64,000 nt of DNA, taken from Bradyrhizobium lupini (GTDB lineage Bacteria; Pseudomonadota; Alphaproteobacteria; Rhizobiales; Xanthobacteraceae). Under the pieces are notes generated by a model, which made no database searches, had not been told where the DNA came from, and was given only the letters and a program-made list of their open reading frames with translations. Of the stretch, positions 26,937 to 36,117 are shown piece after piece; the stretch's first letter is position 1, and every line of letters starts with the position of its first letter. A program made the translations under genes and the position numbers. The stretch covers positions 4,464,001 through 4,528,000 of the forward strand of contig NZ_CP162553.1 in the NCBI RefSeq assembly GCF_040939785.1, given 5' to 3'.

Positions 26937-27824
26937 ATGGACTGGGACCTTTGCAAGACCTTCCTCGCGGTCGCCGATACCGGCAGTTTCACCGGCGCGG
27001 CGCGCCGGCTGCACAGCAGCCATCCCACCGTCAGCCGCAAGATTGCGGCGCTGGAAGCCCAGCTCGGCACCAGGCTGGTGGCGCGTGCCGCCGACGGCCT
27101 TGCGCTGACGGCGGATGGACGGACGCTGCGCGAGCACGCCGAGGTAATGGCGGCGGCCGCGCTGCGGGCGGAGACGGCAGTCTCGGCCGGAGGGCATAAG
27201 GCGCGCGGGACCGTCAAGCTATCGATCGGCGCAACGCTGGCCTCGCATTGGCTGATGCCGCGCCTGCCTGCGTTCCTGCGCGCGCACGATCACGTCCAGC
27301 TCGAGATCATCACCCATCCGTTTCCGGCGAGCGTGCGCCGGCGCGAGGCGGACGTGGTGTTGCGGCCCTTCGACAGCGGCGAGGAAAATCTGGTCGGCCG
27401 CAAGATCGGCCGTCTCGGCACGGGATTCTACGCCTCGCGCGGCTACGCCGGCGGGCGGTCCTTGCCGGAACGGCGCGGCGAGTGGAAGGGGCACAGCGTC
27501 ATCGGTTTCGCCGATCAGACCTCCAATCTCCAGCTTGCGCGCTGGAGCGACGTCGTCACGCGTCAGGCCTGGGTGGTGATGCGCTGCTCGTCCCAGGGCG
27601 ACATGCTGGCGGCGGTCCGCGCCGGACTCGGAATCTCCGCCCTGTCGTGCTTTGTCGCGGAAAGCTATCCCGATCTTGTGCGTGTCGCGCCGCAGAAGCT
27701 CGCTAGCGTGGCGGACCTGTGGCTGCTCGCCCATCCCGACCTCGTCGAACTGCCGGCGGTGCGGGCCGTCATCGACTTCGTCGCCGATTGCGCCCGGACC
27801 GATCGCGTCGGGCTGCGGGGCTAG
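26937..27824 (+). CDS. LysR family transcriptional regulator
   Basis: A 295-residue regulator. The N-terminal winged helix (DWDLCKTFLAVADTGSFTGAARRLHSS) is followed by a type-2 periplasmic-binding effector domain (from about residue 90). The ATG at 26937 has AGAGG upstream; the track of codons before it reads through the palindromes. It diverges from the nitronate monooxygenase operon across two matching palindromes and probably controls it and itself. The effector is unknown. Confidence 0.92.
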   Translation: MDWDLCKTFLAVADTGSFTGAARRLHSSHPTVSRKIAALEAQLGTRLVARAADGLALTADGRTLREHAEVMAAAALRAETAVSAGGHKARGTVKLSIGATLASHWLMPRLPAFLRAHDHVQLEIITHPFPASVRRREADVVLRPFDSGEENLVGRKIGRLGTGFYASRGYAGGRSLPERRGEWKGHSVIGFADQTSNLQLARWSDVVTRQAWVVMRCSSQGDMLAAVRAGLGISALSCFVAESYPDLVRVAPQKLASVADLWLLAHPDLVELPAVRAVIDFVADCARTDRVGLRG

Positions 27825-27827
27825 AGC

Positions 27828-27926
27828 GTGTTCGAGCGAAGTGGACACCGGTTCGCGTCAAGAAAACGCGTCAAAACAAAACACTAGAGCCCCGTTCCGA
27901 TTCCATCGGAACGGAACTAGCTCTAG
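27828..27926. repeat. dispersed intergenic hairpin element
   Basis: After a unit containing AGCGTGTTCGAGCGAAGTGG and CACCGGTTCGCGTCAAGAAA comes a nested hairpin: outer arms CTAGAGC (27884-27890) and GCTCTAG (27920-27926), inner arms CCGTTCCGAT and ATCGGAACGG around TCC. From memory, this layout recurs between Bradyrhizobium genes. The stop codon of the following glycosylase gene lies inside the right arm. Confidence 0.72.
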
Positions 27927-28576
27927 GTTGATCCCGCGATGACGCCTTCGCGTTTTTTCACCGCGCGATAATAGCTCCACCACAGATGTGCCGCCGCTCC
28001 GCGCAGGGGGCGCCAGGGTTCGGCGAGCGGCGCCATCTGCTTCTCCGTTGGCCGCGCCTGCAAGCCGAGCCCGATGCGGATGCCTTCCTGCACGGCGAGG
28101 TCGCCGGCCGGCCAGGCGTCGCCATGGCCGAGGCAGAACAGCAGATAGACGTCCGCGGTCCAGGGTCCGATGCCGGGCAGTGCGATCAACGTGTGATGCG
28201 CGGCATCAGCGTCTTCTTCCGCGAGCACGTCGAGGTTCAGCCGTTCTGCGGTGATCTCGCGCGCGAGATGTTTCAGCGTCTTGATCTTGGCGGCGGACAG
28301 GCCGAGCCGCCCCAGCCGGTCGGTGCGGGCGCGGCGGACAGCCTCGTGGTCGAACGGATCGAACGCGGCGGACAACCGTCCCCAGATCGCCGCGGCGCTC
28401 GCAGTCGAGAGCTGTTGCCCGCAGACGATGTGGGCAAGCCCCGCAAAACCCGGCTCGCGCCGCCGCAACGCCGGCATGCCGGCAGTCGCCAGCACTGGCT
28501 TCAGGCGCGGATCGCGCTTGACCAGCGCGTGGACGGCCTCTTCGAGATCGGATTGGGTTTCGAGGTGGATGGTCAT
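27923..28576 (-). CDS. DNA-3-methyladenine glycosylase II (AlkA-like)
   Basis: A 217-residue HhH-GPD base-excision glycosylase. The helix-hairpin-helix with catalytic Asp reads LIALPGIGPWTADVYLLFCLG near residue 135, and an upstream segment GLAHIVCGQQLSTASAAAIW is typical of AlkA-type enzymes. It removes alkylated purines from DNA. I chose the ATG at 28576; a TTG four codons upstream is closer to a GGAGAG and may be the true start. The gene ends inside a dispersed repeat that supplies its TAG. Confidence 0.87.
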   Translation of the reverse strand: MTIHLETQSDLEEAVHALVKRDPRLKPVLATAGMPALRRREPGFAGLAHIVCGQQLSTASAAAIWGRLSAAFDPFDHEAVRRARTDRLGRLGLSAAKIKTLKHLAREITAERLNLDVLAEEDADAAHHTLIALPGIGPWTADVYLLFCLGHGDAWPAGDLAVQEGIRIGLGLQARPTEKQMAPLAEPWRPLRGAAAHLWWSYYRAVKKREGVIAGST

Positions 28577-28601
28577 GGCAATCGTCAACTCTCTCCGGCG
28601 T

Positions 28602-28787
28602 CATGGCCGGGCTTCCACCCGGCCATCCACGTCTTTCCAACGTGCATCATTGTTAGCACGGCTGGTGATCATCGCATTCTCGGGGACCTTGACACGATCG
28701 GTGCGCCGCTCCGAAGAACGTGGATGGCCGGGACACAGGCGAGCGGAAGCGACGCCATCCGTCTAGACGGCTATGCCCGGCCATGAT
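28602..28787. repeat. dispersed inverted repeat upstream of gluQRS
   Basis: The left arm (28602-28637, core ATGGCCGGGCTTCCACCCGG then CCATCCACGTCTT) faces a right arm (28713-28740, GAAGAACGTGGATGGCCGGG) plus a further GCCCGGCCATGATG near 28775. Each arm is itself partly palindromic. This matches a common Rhizobiales pattern of CATGGCCGGG-type intergenic repeats. Confidence 0.62.
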
Positions 28788-28799
28788 GAGTTCCGAAGC

Positions 28800-29672
28800 A
28801 TGTCGCCACCCGTTTTCCGATTTGCCCCCAGCCCGAATGGCTACCTGCATCTCGGCCACGCTTATTCCGCGCTGCTCAATTCCGACCGCGCGCGCGAGAC
28901 CGGTGGGCGGCTGTTGCTGCGGATCGAGGACATCGACGCGACGCGTTGCCGGCCGGAATATGAGACAGCGATCTACGAAGACCTCGCCTGGCTCGGCATC
29001 GCCTGGGAGACGCCGGTGCGGCGGCAGTCGGAGCATCTCGATGCGTATCGGACGGCGCTGGACAGGCTCTCGGCGCTCGGCCTGGTCTATCCAGCCTTCG
29101 AAAGCCGCGCCGAGATCGCAAGGCTGGTTAAGGCGCGTGAAGCGGATGGGCCGTGGCCGCGCGATCCCGACGGCGTGCCGCTCTATCCCGGCGCCGCCAG
29201 ATCGCTGTCCGCGGACGAGCGCGACCGCCTCATCGACACCGGTGCGCCTTACGCGCTTCGGCTCGACATGGCAGCCGCCTGCCGCCGCGCTGTGGGCCTG
29301 AGCTGGAACGAACTGGGCGAGGGGCCGGATGGTGAGCGTGGCGTCGTCCCGGCGCGGCCAGAAGCCTGGGGCGACGTCATTGTGGCCCGCAAGAAGACGC
29401 CGACGAGCTACCATCTGTCCGTTGTTGTCGACGATGCGCTCCAGGACATCAGCGAGATCGTGCGGGGCCAGGACCTGTTCCACGCCACTTCGGTCCACCG
29501 TCTGCTTCAGGTTCTGCTCCACCTGCCCGAACCCGTCTACCGCCACCATGGGCTACTTCGCGACGAGCGCGGCCGGAAGCTGTCGAAATCAACCAGCTCG
29601 ACCGGCCTTCGTGAACTGCGCGCCGGCGGCGCCACGCCGGCCGGTATCCGCCGGTTGGTGGGATTAGGTTAA
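28800..29672 (+). CDS. gluQ: glutamyl-Q tRNA(Asp) synthetase
   Basis: A 290-residue truncated glutamyl-tRNA synthetase paralogue. The HIGH motif reads HLGHA in FAPSPNGYLHLGHAYSALL, and KMSKS reads KLSKS in RGRKLSKSTSSTGL; the tRNA anticodon-binding domain is absent, as in GluQRS. It attaches glutamate to queuosine in tRNA-Asp. The zinc-binding cysteines seen in some members are not evident. The start chosen, ATG 28800, begins just before the conserved block; an ATG at 28773 is possible but falls in the repeat. Single gene, likely housekeeping. Confidence 0.9.
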   Translation: MSPPVFRFAPSPNGYLHLGHAYSALLNSDRARETGGRLLLRIEDIDATRCRPEYETAIYEDLAWLGIAWETPVRRQSEHLDAYRTALDRLSALGLVYPAFESRAEIARLVKAREADGPWPRDPDGVPLYPGAARSLSADERDRLIDTGAPYALRLDMAAACRRAVGLSWNELGEGPDGERGVVPARPEAWGDVIVARKKTPTSYHLSVVVDDALQDISEIVRGQDLFHATSVHRLLQVLLHLPEPVYRHHGLLRDERGRKLSKSTSSTGLRELRAGGATPAGIRRLVGLG

Positions 29673-29776
29673 GTTTCTCTGGGGGTTAGCCAAACGGCGC
29701 CGTGACTCCGGGTGTTCCGCCGTGCCATGCTCGCCTGACAGCGCGGGGTTCGAAGGGGATACTTCGAAGGGGAGTT

Positions 29777-31077
29777 ATGGCGGCGAAAACGCGCGCAGCG
29801 CGCACTACGCGGACGTCCAAGCGAGTGGCTCGGAAGCGCTCCGGGCCGACCGCCCGGTTGCGCAAGCGCAGCACCAAGCGGGTCGAGCCGGACGTCGTCC
29901 AGGCCGCGCTTGCCGCCTTTGCCCATGAGGTCCGCACCCCCTGACCGGCATTCTCGCGATCAGCGACTTGCTCGCGACTTCGGATCTCGGCGAACGGGAA
30001 AGACGCTGGGCCGACACGATCAAGGCCGGTGCCGAGCATCTGGCGAACCTTGCCACCCTGTTCGTCGATGCCGCCAGAACCGGCAAGGGGACCGGCAAGG
30101 GCATCGGAGGTGGAAGCTCGCTGCGGCAGGATTTGTTCGACCTGCGGACCCTCGCCCGCAACGCCGGCGATTCGCTGGCCGGTCGCGCCGCGGCCAAGGG
30201 TCTCCAGGCCGAGGTCGATATCTCGGAGAAGCTGCCGGGGCTGGTGGTCGGTGATCCCGTCCGCCTGCGCGCCGCGCTCGAGAACCTGATCGACAATGCC
30301 GTGAAATTCACCGAGCACGGCGGCGTGGCGCTCACGGTCGCGCCTTGGCGTTCCGTCAAGAGCAAGGACAAGACCAAGAGCAAAGGCAAAGCAAAGGGCA
30401 AAGGCAGCGTCGGTGTCGCCTTCGCGGTGTCCGACAGCGGCATCGGCCTCACCATGGCCGAGATCAAACGGCTGTTCCGGCCGTTTACCCAAGCCAATGT
30501 CACCATTGCCTCGCGCTTCGGCGGCGCCGGACTGGGCCTGTCGTCGGTGAAGCAACTGGCGCGCGCGATGGGCGGCGACATCAAGGTCGCGCCTCGGCCC
30601 GGCGGTGGCGCCACCTTCACATTGACGGTGTCGGTGTGTGCCACGGGATCGGGCAAGTCCCGCAAGTCGAAGGGCGAAGCCGAGATGGATGCGGTTCCGG
30701 CGCTGCGCTTGCTCAGCGTCGAGGACAATCCGTTCGGCCGCGTTGTGCTCAACACCATCCTGACCGAACTCGGTCATCATGCCGAGTTCATCGGGCGCGG
30801 CGAGGACGCGGTGAACCGGCTCGCGCAGGGCGCCTTCGACGCGGTGCTGATGGATATGGTGCTGCCGGGCATCAATGGCGTCGAGGCGATCAGGCGGATC
30901 CGCACCATGGCGACGCCGCTGGCTCAGATCCCCATCATCGGGGTGTCAGGTCGGGGCGAAGATGAAGTCGCCTCACGCGAGGCCGGCGCCGACGCCTTTC
31001 TGGTCAAGCCTGTGTCTCCGCGGGCGCTAGCGACTGCGCTGCTTGCAGCGACACGCCGTGAGGAAGCCGCGACTTGA
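29777..31077 (+). pseudogene. soluble hybrid histidine kinase with basic N-terminal tail, one frameshift
   Basis: Across a single indel this encodes about 433 residues. The first 45 residues are strikingly Arg/Lys/Thr-rich (KTRAARTTRTSKRVARKRSG). A HisKA H-box (FAHEVRTP), a HATPase N-box (ENLIDNAVKFTEHG) and G-boxes (DSGIGLTMAE, FGGAGLGLSSVKQ) follow, then a receiver with Asp in FDAVLMDMVLPGING. No sensor or membrane segment is present. The break is at 29937-29941, where C5 should be C6 to read HEVRTPLTGILAISD; a sequencing deletion is likely. A Lys-rich insert lies between the N- and G-boxes. The last 74 bases overlap the convergent YihY gene. Confidence 0.85.
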
Positions 31078-31897
31078 TGATCGCGGCGTTGAGCTCGCCG
31101 CCGTAAACGAAGATCGCGGCGATGAAATACAGGAACACCAGCGCGATGATCACCGAGGCGAGCCCCGCATACATCGTCACGTAATTATTGGCGAAGCGCG
31201 CCAGATATTGCCCGAACACGATGCCCGAGATCAGCGACGCCACGATGGTGAAGACGATGCCGGGCAGGATCTGGAGGAACCGGCGCCGTCCCGCCGGCAG
31301 CCAGGTATGCAGGATCATCAGCGCCACCACCAACGCGCCAACGGTGATGCCGTAGCGCAGCCAGGTGAGGATCCTCTCGTTGGATTCAACGAACAGCGGG
31401 ATGTGCGCACGCGCGGCCTCGATGAGCAGCGGCCCGAGCACGATCAGGAATGCCATGGCGAGCGCGGTGAAGGCCGCAATCAGCGTGTAGGCGATCGATT
31501 CCAGCCGTAGCCAGTACCAGGGCCGCATCTCCACGACCGCATAGGCGCGGTTCAGTGCGACCCGCAGCGCCTCGACGCCGTTGGAGGCGAAGTAGACCGA
31601 CAGCACCGCGCCGATGGTGAATAGGCCGGTGCGGGTCGTGGTCAGCACGTCGTGGACTTCCCCCGAGATCGAATCCGCGACCTGCTTGGGCCAGACCTGG
31701 AGCATGAGGCTCGCAGCCTGATCGGCGAGTTCCTTGGAGCCGAAGAAGCCGGCGAGCGATGTCAGGACGATCAGGAACGGGAATAGCGCCATCAGCGTCG
31801 ACAGCGCGATGTGGCTCGCGATCGCCCAGCCGTCATCGGCGAGGAACGTGTAGAACGCGTCCATTACGACAAGGTAGATGGTGCGGATTGCCTTCAC
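31004..31897 (-). CDS. YihY/BrkB family inner-membrane protein
   Basis: A 297-residue multi-pass membrane protein of the YihY/virulence-factor BrkB family. The first membrane block is ALSTLMALFPFLIVLTSLAGFFG, about six helices are predicted, and the typical YFASNGVEALRVALNRAYAVVE motif sits after helix two. The family is often called ribonuclease BN in old annotations, but transport or envelope roles are likelier. Translation probably starts at GTG 31897; an ATG 11 codons in is an alternative. The 3' end overlaps the histidine kinase gene by 74 bases on the opposite strand. Confidence 0.88.
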   Translation of the reverse strand: MKAIRTIYLVVMDAFYTFLADDGWAIASHIALSTLMALFPFLIVLTSLAGFFGSKELADQAASLMLQVWPKQVADSISGEVHDVLTTTRTGLFTIGAVLSVYFASNGVEALRVALNRAYAVVEMRPWYWLRLESIAYTLIAAFTALAMAFLIVLGPLLIEAARAHIPLFVESNERILTWLRYGITVGALVVALMILHTWLPAGRRRFLQILPGIVFTIVASLISGIVFGQYLARFANNYVTMYAGLASVIIALVFLYFIAAIFVYGGELNAAIIKSRLPHGVSLQAAQSLAPAETQA

Positions 31898-32101
31898 GCA
31901 CCACCTGCACTGCTGTTGCTGCTTCCGCTTCCCGCGCGCGGGAAACGCATTCCGACCTCTCCCCGCAGGCGGGGATAGGTCAAGAGGATAGGCAATTGGC
32001 GCAAATCCAGATTCATCCAGCTAGCTTCTGATATTATTGGCTTAAAAGCCAGATCGGGAACGCCATGGCGGACCGGCGCGGAGGGTGTTATTTACCCTCG
32101 A

Positions 32102-32296
32102 ATGGCATCTCTCCTGAGTACTTTCATCCTGCCGATTGCGGTCGGCGCCGTGGCGTTGGTGCTGCTGCTCGGTCTCATCAACATGATGCGCGGCGGCTCG
32201 CCCAACACCTCGCAGAAGCTGATGCGCTGGCGCGTGCTGCTTCAGTTCGTGGCGATCGTCATCGCGATGGCCGCCGTGTGGGCGATGGGGCGTTAA
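32102..32296 (+). CDS. twin transmembrane (HIG1-like) small protein
   Basis: A 64-residue protein with two membrane helices (PIAVGAVALVLLLGLINMM and LLQFVAIVIAMAAVW) joined by a basic loop (RGGSPNTSQKLMRWR), the signature of the HIG_1_N/twin transmembrane family. Members associate with respiratory complexes in mitochondria; the bacterial role is less clear. It is followed after one base by the cobalamin adenosyltransferase gene, as is common in Alphaproteobacteria, so the two are cotranscribed. Confidence 0.85.
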   Translation: MASLLSTFILPIAVGAVALVLLLGLINMMRGGSPNTSQKLMRWRVLLQFVAIVIAMAAVWAMGR

Positions 32297-32297
32297 C

Positions 32298-32870
32298 ATG
32301 GTCGTGCTCAACCGCATCTATACGAAAACCGGTGACGACGGCACGACAGCGCTCGGCTCGGGCGAGCGCCGGCCGAAATACGATCTGCGCATCGAGGCCT
32401 ATGGGACGGTCGACGAGACCAATGCTGCGATCGGCGTGGTCCGGCTTCACACCGGGGATGCGCCCGAGCTCGACGCGATGCTTGGCCGCATCCAAAACGA
32501 TCTGTTCGACCTCGGCGCGGACCTCGCGGTGCCCGAACGTGAGGGCAAGGCGGAGCGGCTGCGGGTGGTGGCAAGCCAGGTCGAGCGGCTCGAGCGCGAC
32601 ATCGACGCGCTCAACGACAAGCTGGCACCCCTGACCTCCTTCGTGCTGCCGGGCGGCACGCCAGCCGCCGCCTACCTCCATGTCGCCCGTACGATTTGCC
32701 GCAGGGCGGAACGCGTGATGGTGGAACTGGCGGCCCGGCCGGAAGAACCTGTTGGTGCCGCTGGCATCCAGTATATGAACCGCCTGTCGGACTTCCTGTT
32801 CGTGGCCAGCCGCGCGGCCAACGATGACGGCGCCGGCGACATGCTCTGGGTTCCGGGCCAGAATCGCTGA
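32298..32870 (+). CDS. cob(I)alamin adenosyltransferase, PduO type
   Basis: A 190-residue PduO-type ATP:corrinoid adenosyltransferase. The N-terminal ATP motif is IYTKTGDDGTTALGSGERRPK, the trimer-interface region is EAYGTVDETNAAIG, and the C terminus shows CRRAERVMVEL and YMNRLSDFLFVASR. It makes adenosylcobalamin for B12-dependent mutases. Its place just before etfBA and a hydroxyacyl-CoA dehydrogenase fits acyl-CoA metabolism. The coupled small membrane protein lies directly upstream. Confidence 0.93.
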   Translation: MVVLNRIYTKTGDDGTTALGSGERRPKYDLRIEAYGTVDETNAAIGVVRLHTGDAPELDAMLGRIQNDLFDLGADLAVPEREGKAERLRVVASQVERLERDIDALNDKLAPLTSFVLPGGTPAAAYLHVARTICRRAERVMVELAARPEEPVGAAGIQYMNRLSDFLFVASRAANDDGAGDMLWVPGQNR

Positions 32871-32995
32871 CCCATTGGGCCGCGCATTTCTGGGCGCCAA
32901 AATTAGACCCCTTCGCGCGTTGACCGGGCCGGATCAGGCCTTTAGGTTCCGCGCCAGTTGATAAACCCCCTCCCAGATTGAGTGAAAGAGGATCG

Positions 32996-33745
32996 ATGAA
33001 GGTCTTGGTGCCGGTAAAGCGGGTGGTCGATTACAACGTCAAGGTCCGCGTCAAGAGCGATGGATCGGGTGTTGAACTCGCCAACGTCAAAATGTCGATG
33101 AACCCGTTCGACGAAATTGCGGTCGAAGAAGCGCTGCGCCTGAAGGAAGCCGGCAAGGCGACCGAAGTCGTGGTGGTCTCGATCGGACCGGCGCAGGCGT
33201 CGGAAACGATCCGCACCGGTCTCGCCATGGGCGCCGATCGCGGCATCCTGGTGAAGGCCGAGGGTGCGGTCGAGCCGCTCGCGGTCGCCAAGATCCTGAA
33301 GAAGATTGCGGACGAAGAGCAGCCGGGCCTCATCATTCTCGGCAAGCAGGCGATCGACGACGACAGCAATCAGACCGGCCAGATGCTGGCCGCGCTGCTC
33401 GGCTGGTCGCAGGCGACCTTCGCCTCGAAGCTCGAGGTCGAAGGCAGCGACTTCAAGGTCACCCGCGAAGTCGACGGCGGCTTGCAGACCGTGAAGCTGA
33501 AGGGACCGGCGATCGTCACCACCGATCTCCGTCTCAACGAGCCGCGCTACGCCTCGCTGCCGAACATCATGAAGGCCAAAAAGAAGCCGATTGCGGACAA
33601 GACTGCCGCCGATTATGGCATCGATCTCACCGCGCGCCTCGAGGTTCTCAAGACGACCGAGCCGGCGGGCCGCAAGGCGGGCGTCAAGGTCAAGGACGTC
33701 GCCGAGCTGGTGTCGAAACTCAAGAACGAAGCCGGGGTGCTCTGA
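32996..33745 (+). CDS. etfB: electron transfer flavoprotein subunit beta
   Basis: A 249-residue EtfB. It opens [20 protein letters not shown], has the AMP-binding domain ([29 protein letters not shown]), and the recognition loop region with [20 protein letters not shown]. It pairs with EtfA to carry electrons from acyl-CoA dehydrogenases to the quinone pool. The ATG at 32996 follows GAAAGAGG. Its TGA overlaps the etfA start. Confidence 0.96.
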   Translation: MKVLVPVKRVVDYNVKVRVKSDGSGVELANVKMSMNPFDEIAVEEALRLKEAGKATEVVVVSIGPAQASETIRTGLAMGADRGILVKAEGAVEPLAVAKILKKIADEEQPGLIILGKQAIDDDSNQTGQMLAALLGWSQATFASKLEVEGSDFKVTREVDGGLQTVKLKGPAIVTTDLRLNEPRYASLPNIMKAKKKPIADKTAADYGIDLTARLEVLKTTEPAGRKAGVKVKDVAELVSKLKNEAGVL

Positions 33746-34689
33746 TGACGACGCTTCTGATTGCCGAACACGACAATGCGTCGCTCAAGGATGCGACCAA
33801 CAAGGCCCTGACCGCGGCGGCCGCGCTCGGCGCGGACGTCGAGGTTCTGGTGGCCGGCGAGAACGCCAAGGCCGCGGCGGACGCCGCCGCAAAGCTCGCC
33901 GGTGTGAAGAAGGTGCTGCTCGCCGACGGCGCGCTTTACGCGCACGATCTGGCCGAGCCACTGGCCGCGCTGATCGTCTCGCTGGCGCCGTCCTATGACG
34001 CCATCGTCGCGCCCGCGACCTCGCGCTTCAAGAACGTGATGCCGCGCGTCGCGGCCCTGCTCGACGTCATGCAGGTCTCGGAGATCACCAAGGTGATCGC
34101 CCCCGACACCTATGAGCGCCCGATCTACGCCGGCAACGCCATCCAGACGGTGAAGTCGAAGGACGCCAAGAAGGTCATCACGGTGCGCACCTCCACCTTC
34201 GCCGCAGCGGGTGAAGGCGGCAGCGCGTCGGTCGAGAGCGTCGCGGCGGCGGCCGATCCGGGCCTGTCGTCCTTTGTCGGCGAGGAGGTCGCGAAGAGTG
34301 ACCGTCCCGAGCTGACCTCGGCCAAGATCATCGTCTCCGGTGGCCGCGCCATGCAGAGCCGCGAGAACTTCGCAAAGTACATCGAGCCGCTCGCCGATAA
34401 ACTTGGCGCCGGTGTCGGCGCTTCGCGTGCGGCGGTGGATGCGGGCTATGCGCCGAACGACTGGCAGGTCGGCCAGACCGGCAAGGTCGTGGCCCCCGAG
34501 CTCTATGTCGCGGTCGGCATTTCCGGCGCGATCCAGCATCTGGCCGGCATGAAGGACTCCAAAGTGATCGTCGCGATCAACAAGGACGAGGACGCGCCGA
34601 TCTTCCAGGTCGCTGATTACGGCCTGGTCGCCGACCTCTACCAAGCGGTTCCGGAGCTGACGGCCGAACTCGGCAAGCTCGGCAAGTAA
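33745..34689 (+). CDS. etfA: electron transfer flavoprotein subunit alpha
   Basis: A 314-residue EtfA. The N-terminal domain ([20 protein letters not shown]) is followed by the FAD-binding C-terminal domain with [42 protein letters not shown] and [20 protein letters not shown]. It completes the ETF heterodimer. The start overlaps the etfB stop. A strong terminator follows at 34699, so etfBA forms one unit possibly starting from the upstream PduO-type gene. Confidence 0.96.
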   Translation: MTTLLIAEHDNASLKDATNKALTAAAALGADVEVLVAGENAKAAADAAAKLAGVKKVLLADGALYAHDLAEPLAALIVSLAPSYDAIVAPATSRFKNVMPRVAALLDVMQVSEITKVIAPDTYERPIYAGNAIQTVKSKDAKKVITVRTSTFAAAGEGGSASVESVAAAADPGLSSFVGEEVAKSDRPELTSAKIIVSGGRAMQSRENFAKYIEPLADKLGAGVGASRAAVDAGYAPNDWQVGQTGKVVAPELYVAVGISGAIQHLAGMKDSKVIVAINKDEDAPIFQVADYGLVADLYQAVPELTAELGKLGK

Positions 34690-34698
34690 AACGCGCTA

Positions 34699-34740
34699 AA
34701 CACCGGCCGGAGCTATAAACTCCGGCCGGTGTTGCTTTTT
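34699..34740 (+). terminator. intrinsic terminator after etfA
   Basis: A perfect 14-bp stem (AACACCGGCCGGAG with CTCCGGCCGGTGTT) and a 7-base loop (CTATAAA) are followed by GCTTTTT. It starts 10 bases after the etfA stop. Confidence 0.9.
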
Positions 34741-34881
34741 GAGGCGTTTTCTTTGGCGCGGGACACGCCTTCGAAGCGATCCAATCTAGGTTTCGAGGCC
34801 GGGTTCTGATTAAATCAGACCTCCCGGCTCAGGGGGATAGGCAGGCGCGGTTGATAGCGCGCCGTTCCGGTGGATGACATT

Positions 34882-35763
34882 ATGGCGGCAGTAATCAAGA
34901 AGGTCGGCGTGATCGGCGCGGGGCAGATGGGCAATGGCATCGCGCATGTCGCTGCGTTGGCCGGCTTCGACGTGGTGCTCAACGATATTTCGACCGACCG
35001 CCTCAAGTCAGGCATGGCCACGATCAACGGCAATTTGACGCGCCAGGTCTCCAAGAAGGCCGTCAGCGAGGACGACAAAGCCAAGGCGATGGCGCGTATC
35101 GTAGCCGGCGAGAAGCTGGACGATCTCGCGGACTGCGATCTCGTGATCGAGACCGCCGTCGAGAAGGAAGAGGTCAAGCGCAAGATTTTTCACGATCTCT
35201 GCGCTGTGTTGAAGCCCGAGGCGATCGTCGCTTCCGATACTTCCTCGATCTCGATCACGCGGCTGGCCGCCGCCACTGACCGGCCCGAACGCTTCATCGG
35301 CATTCACTTTATGAATCCGGTGCCGTTGATGGAACTGGTGGAGTTGATCCGCGGCATCGCCACCGACGACCAGACCTTCGAGGCGTCAAAGGAATTCGTA
35401 GGCAAGCTCGGCAAACAGGTCGCGGTCTCCGAGGATTTCCCGGCCTTCATCGTCAACCGCATCCTGCTGCCGATGATCAACGAGGCGATTTACACGCTGT
35501 ACGAAGGCGTGGGCAACGTCGAGGCGATCGACGCGGCGATGAAGCTCGGCGCGCACCATCCGATGGGCCCGCTGGAGCTCGCTGATTTCATCGGCCTCGA
35601 TACCTGCCTGTCGATCATGCAGGTGCTGCATGAGGGCCTCGCCGACTCCAAGTACCGCCCGTGCCCGCTGCTGGTGAAATACGTCGAGGCGGGCTGGCTC
35701 GGTCGCAAGACCCAGCGCGGTTTTTACGACTACCGCGGCGCCAAGCCGATTCCGACGAGATAA
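34882..35763 (+). CDS. 3-hydroxybutyryl-CoA dehydrogenase
   Basis: A 293-residue NAD-linked hydroxyacyl-CoA dehydrogenase. The Rossmann motif is VGVIGAGQMGNGIAHVAALAGFDVVLND, the family signature is FIGIHFMNPVPLMELVELI, and the substrate domain has HHPMGPLELADFIGLDTCL. It interconverts 3-hydroxybutyryl-CoA and acetoacetyl-CoA in butyrate or PHB-related metabolism. The ATG at 34882 has GGTGGA upstream; four extra codons are possible. It follows etfA after a terminator, so it has its own promoter. Confidence 0.94.
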   Translation: MAAVIKKVGVIGAGQMGNGIAHVAALAGFDVVLNDISTDRLKSGMATINGNLTRQVSKKAVSEDDKAKAMARIVAGEKLDDLADCDLVIETAVEKEEVKRKIFHDLCAVLKPEAIVASDTSSISITRLAAATDRPERFIGIHFMNPVPLMELVELIRGIATDDQTFEASKEFVGKLGKQVAVSEDFPAFIVNRILLPMINEAIYTLYEGVGNVEAIDAAMKLGAHHPMGPLELADFIGLDTCLSIMQVLHEGLADSKYRPCPLLVKYVEAGWLGRKTQRGFYDYRGAKPIPTR

Positions 35764-35911
35764 GGGGTTTCGTGCCGGGACATTGCGCAGCGCGTTAGCG
35801 ATACGCAGCAGAGCCGGGAGACGGAGAAAGCCTACCTTACGGCGACTCGCGACAATTCATGTCCCGTTAACCGCCCGCCTCTAGGTTACCGCCGGTACGA
35901 GGGTTTGCGTA

Positions 35912-36106
35912 ATGGACATGATGGCGATGGTCAGCAGCATGCTGGCCTCTCAGCAAGGCGCGCTGCAGTCGAATATCTCGGCGACGCTGATGAAGCAGAA
36001 CGCGGATGCGGAGAAATCCACCGTCCTGACGCTGCTCGGCGCCGGACAGCCCTCGCTTGCCAATGTCGGCGCTGGCGTCGGCAGCAACCTCAACGTCACC
36101 GCCTAA
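35912..36106 (+). CDS. YjfB-like putative motility protein
   Basis: A 64-residue protein matching the YjfB family of small proteins, which were named for a possible link to motility. It opens MDMMAMVSSMLASQQGALQS, has no signal peptide or cysteines, and ends in a Gly/Asn/Val-rich tail. It is monocistronic and convergent with tlpA (11-base gap). Function is unproven. Confidence 0.72.
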   Translation: MDMMAMVSSMLASQQGALQSNISATLMKQNADAEKSTVLTLLGAGQPSLANVGAGVGSNLNVTA

Positions 36107-36117
36107 AACATCATCGC

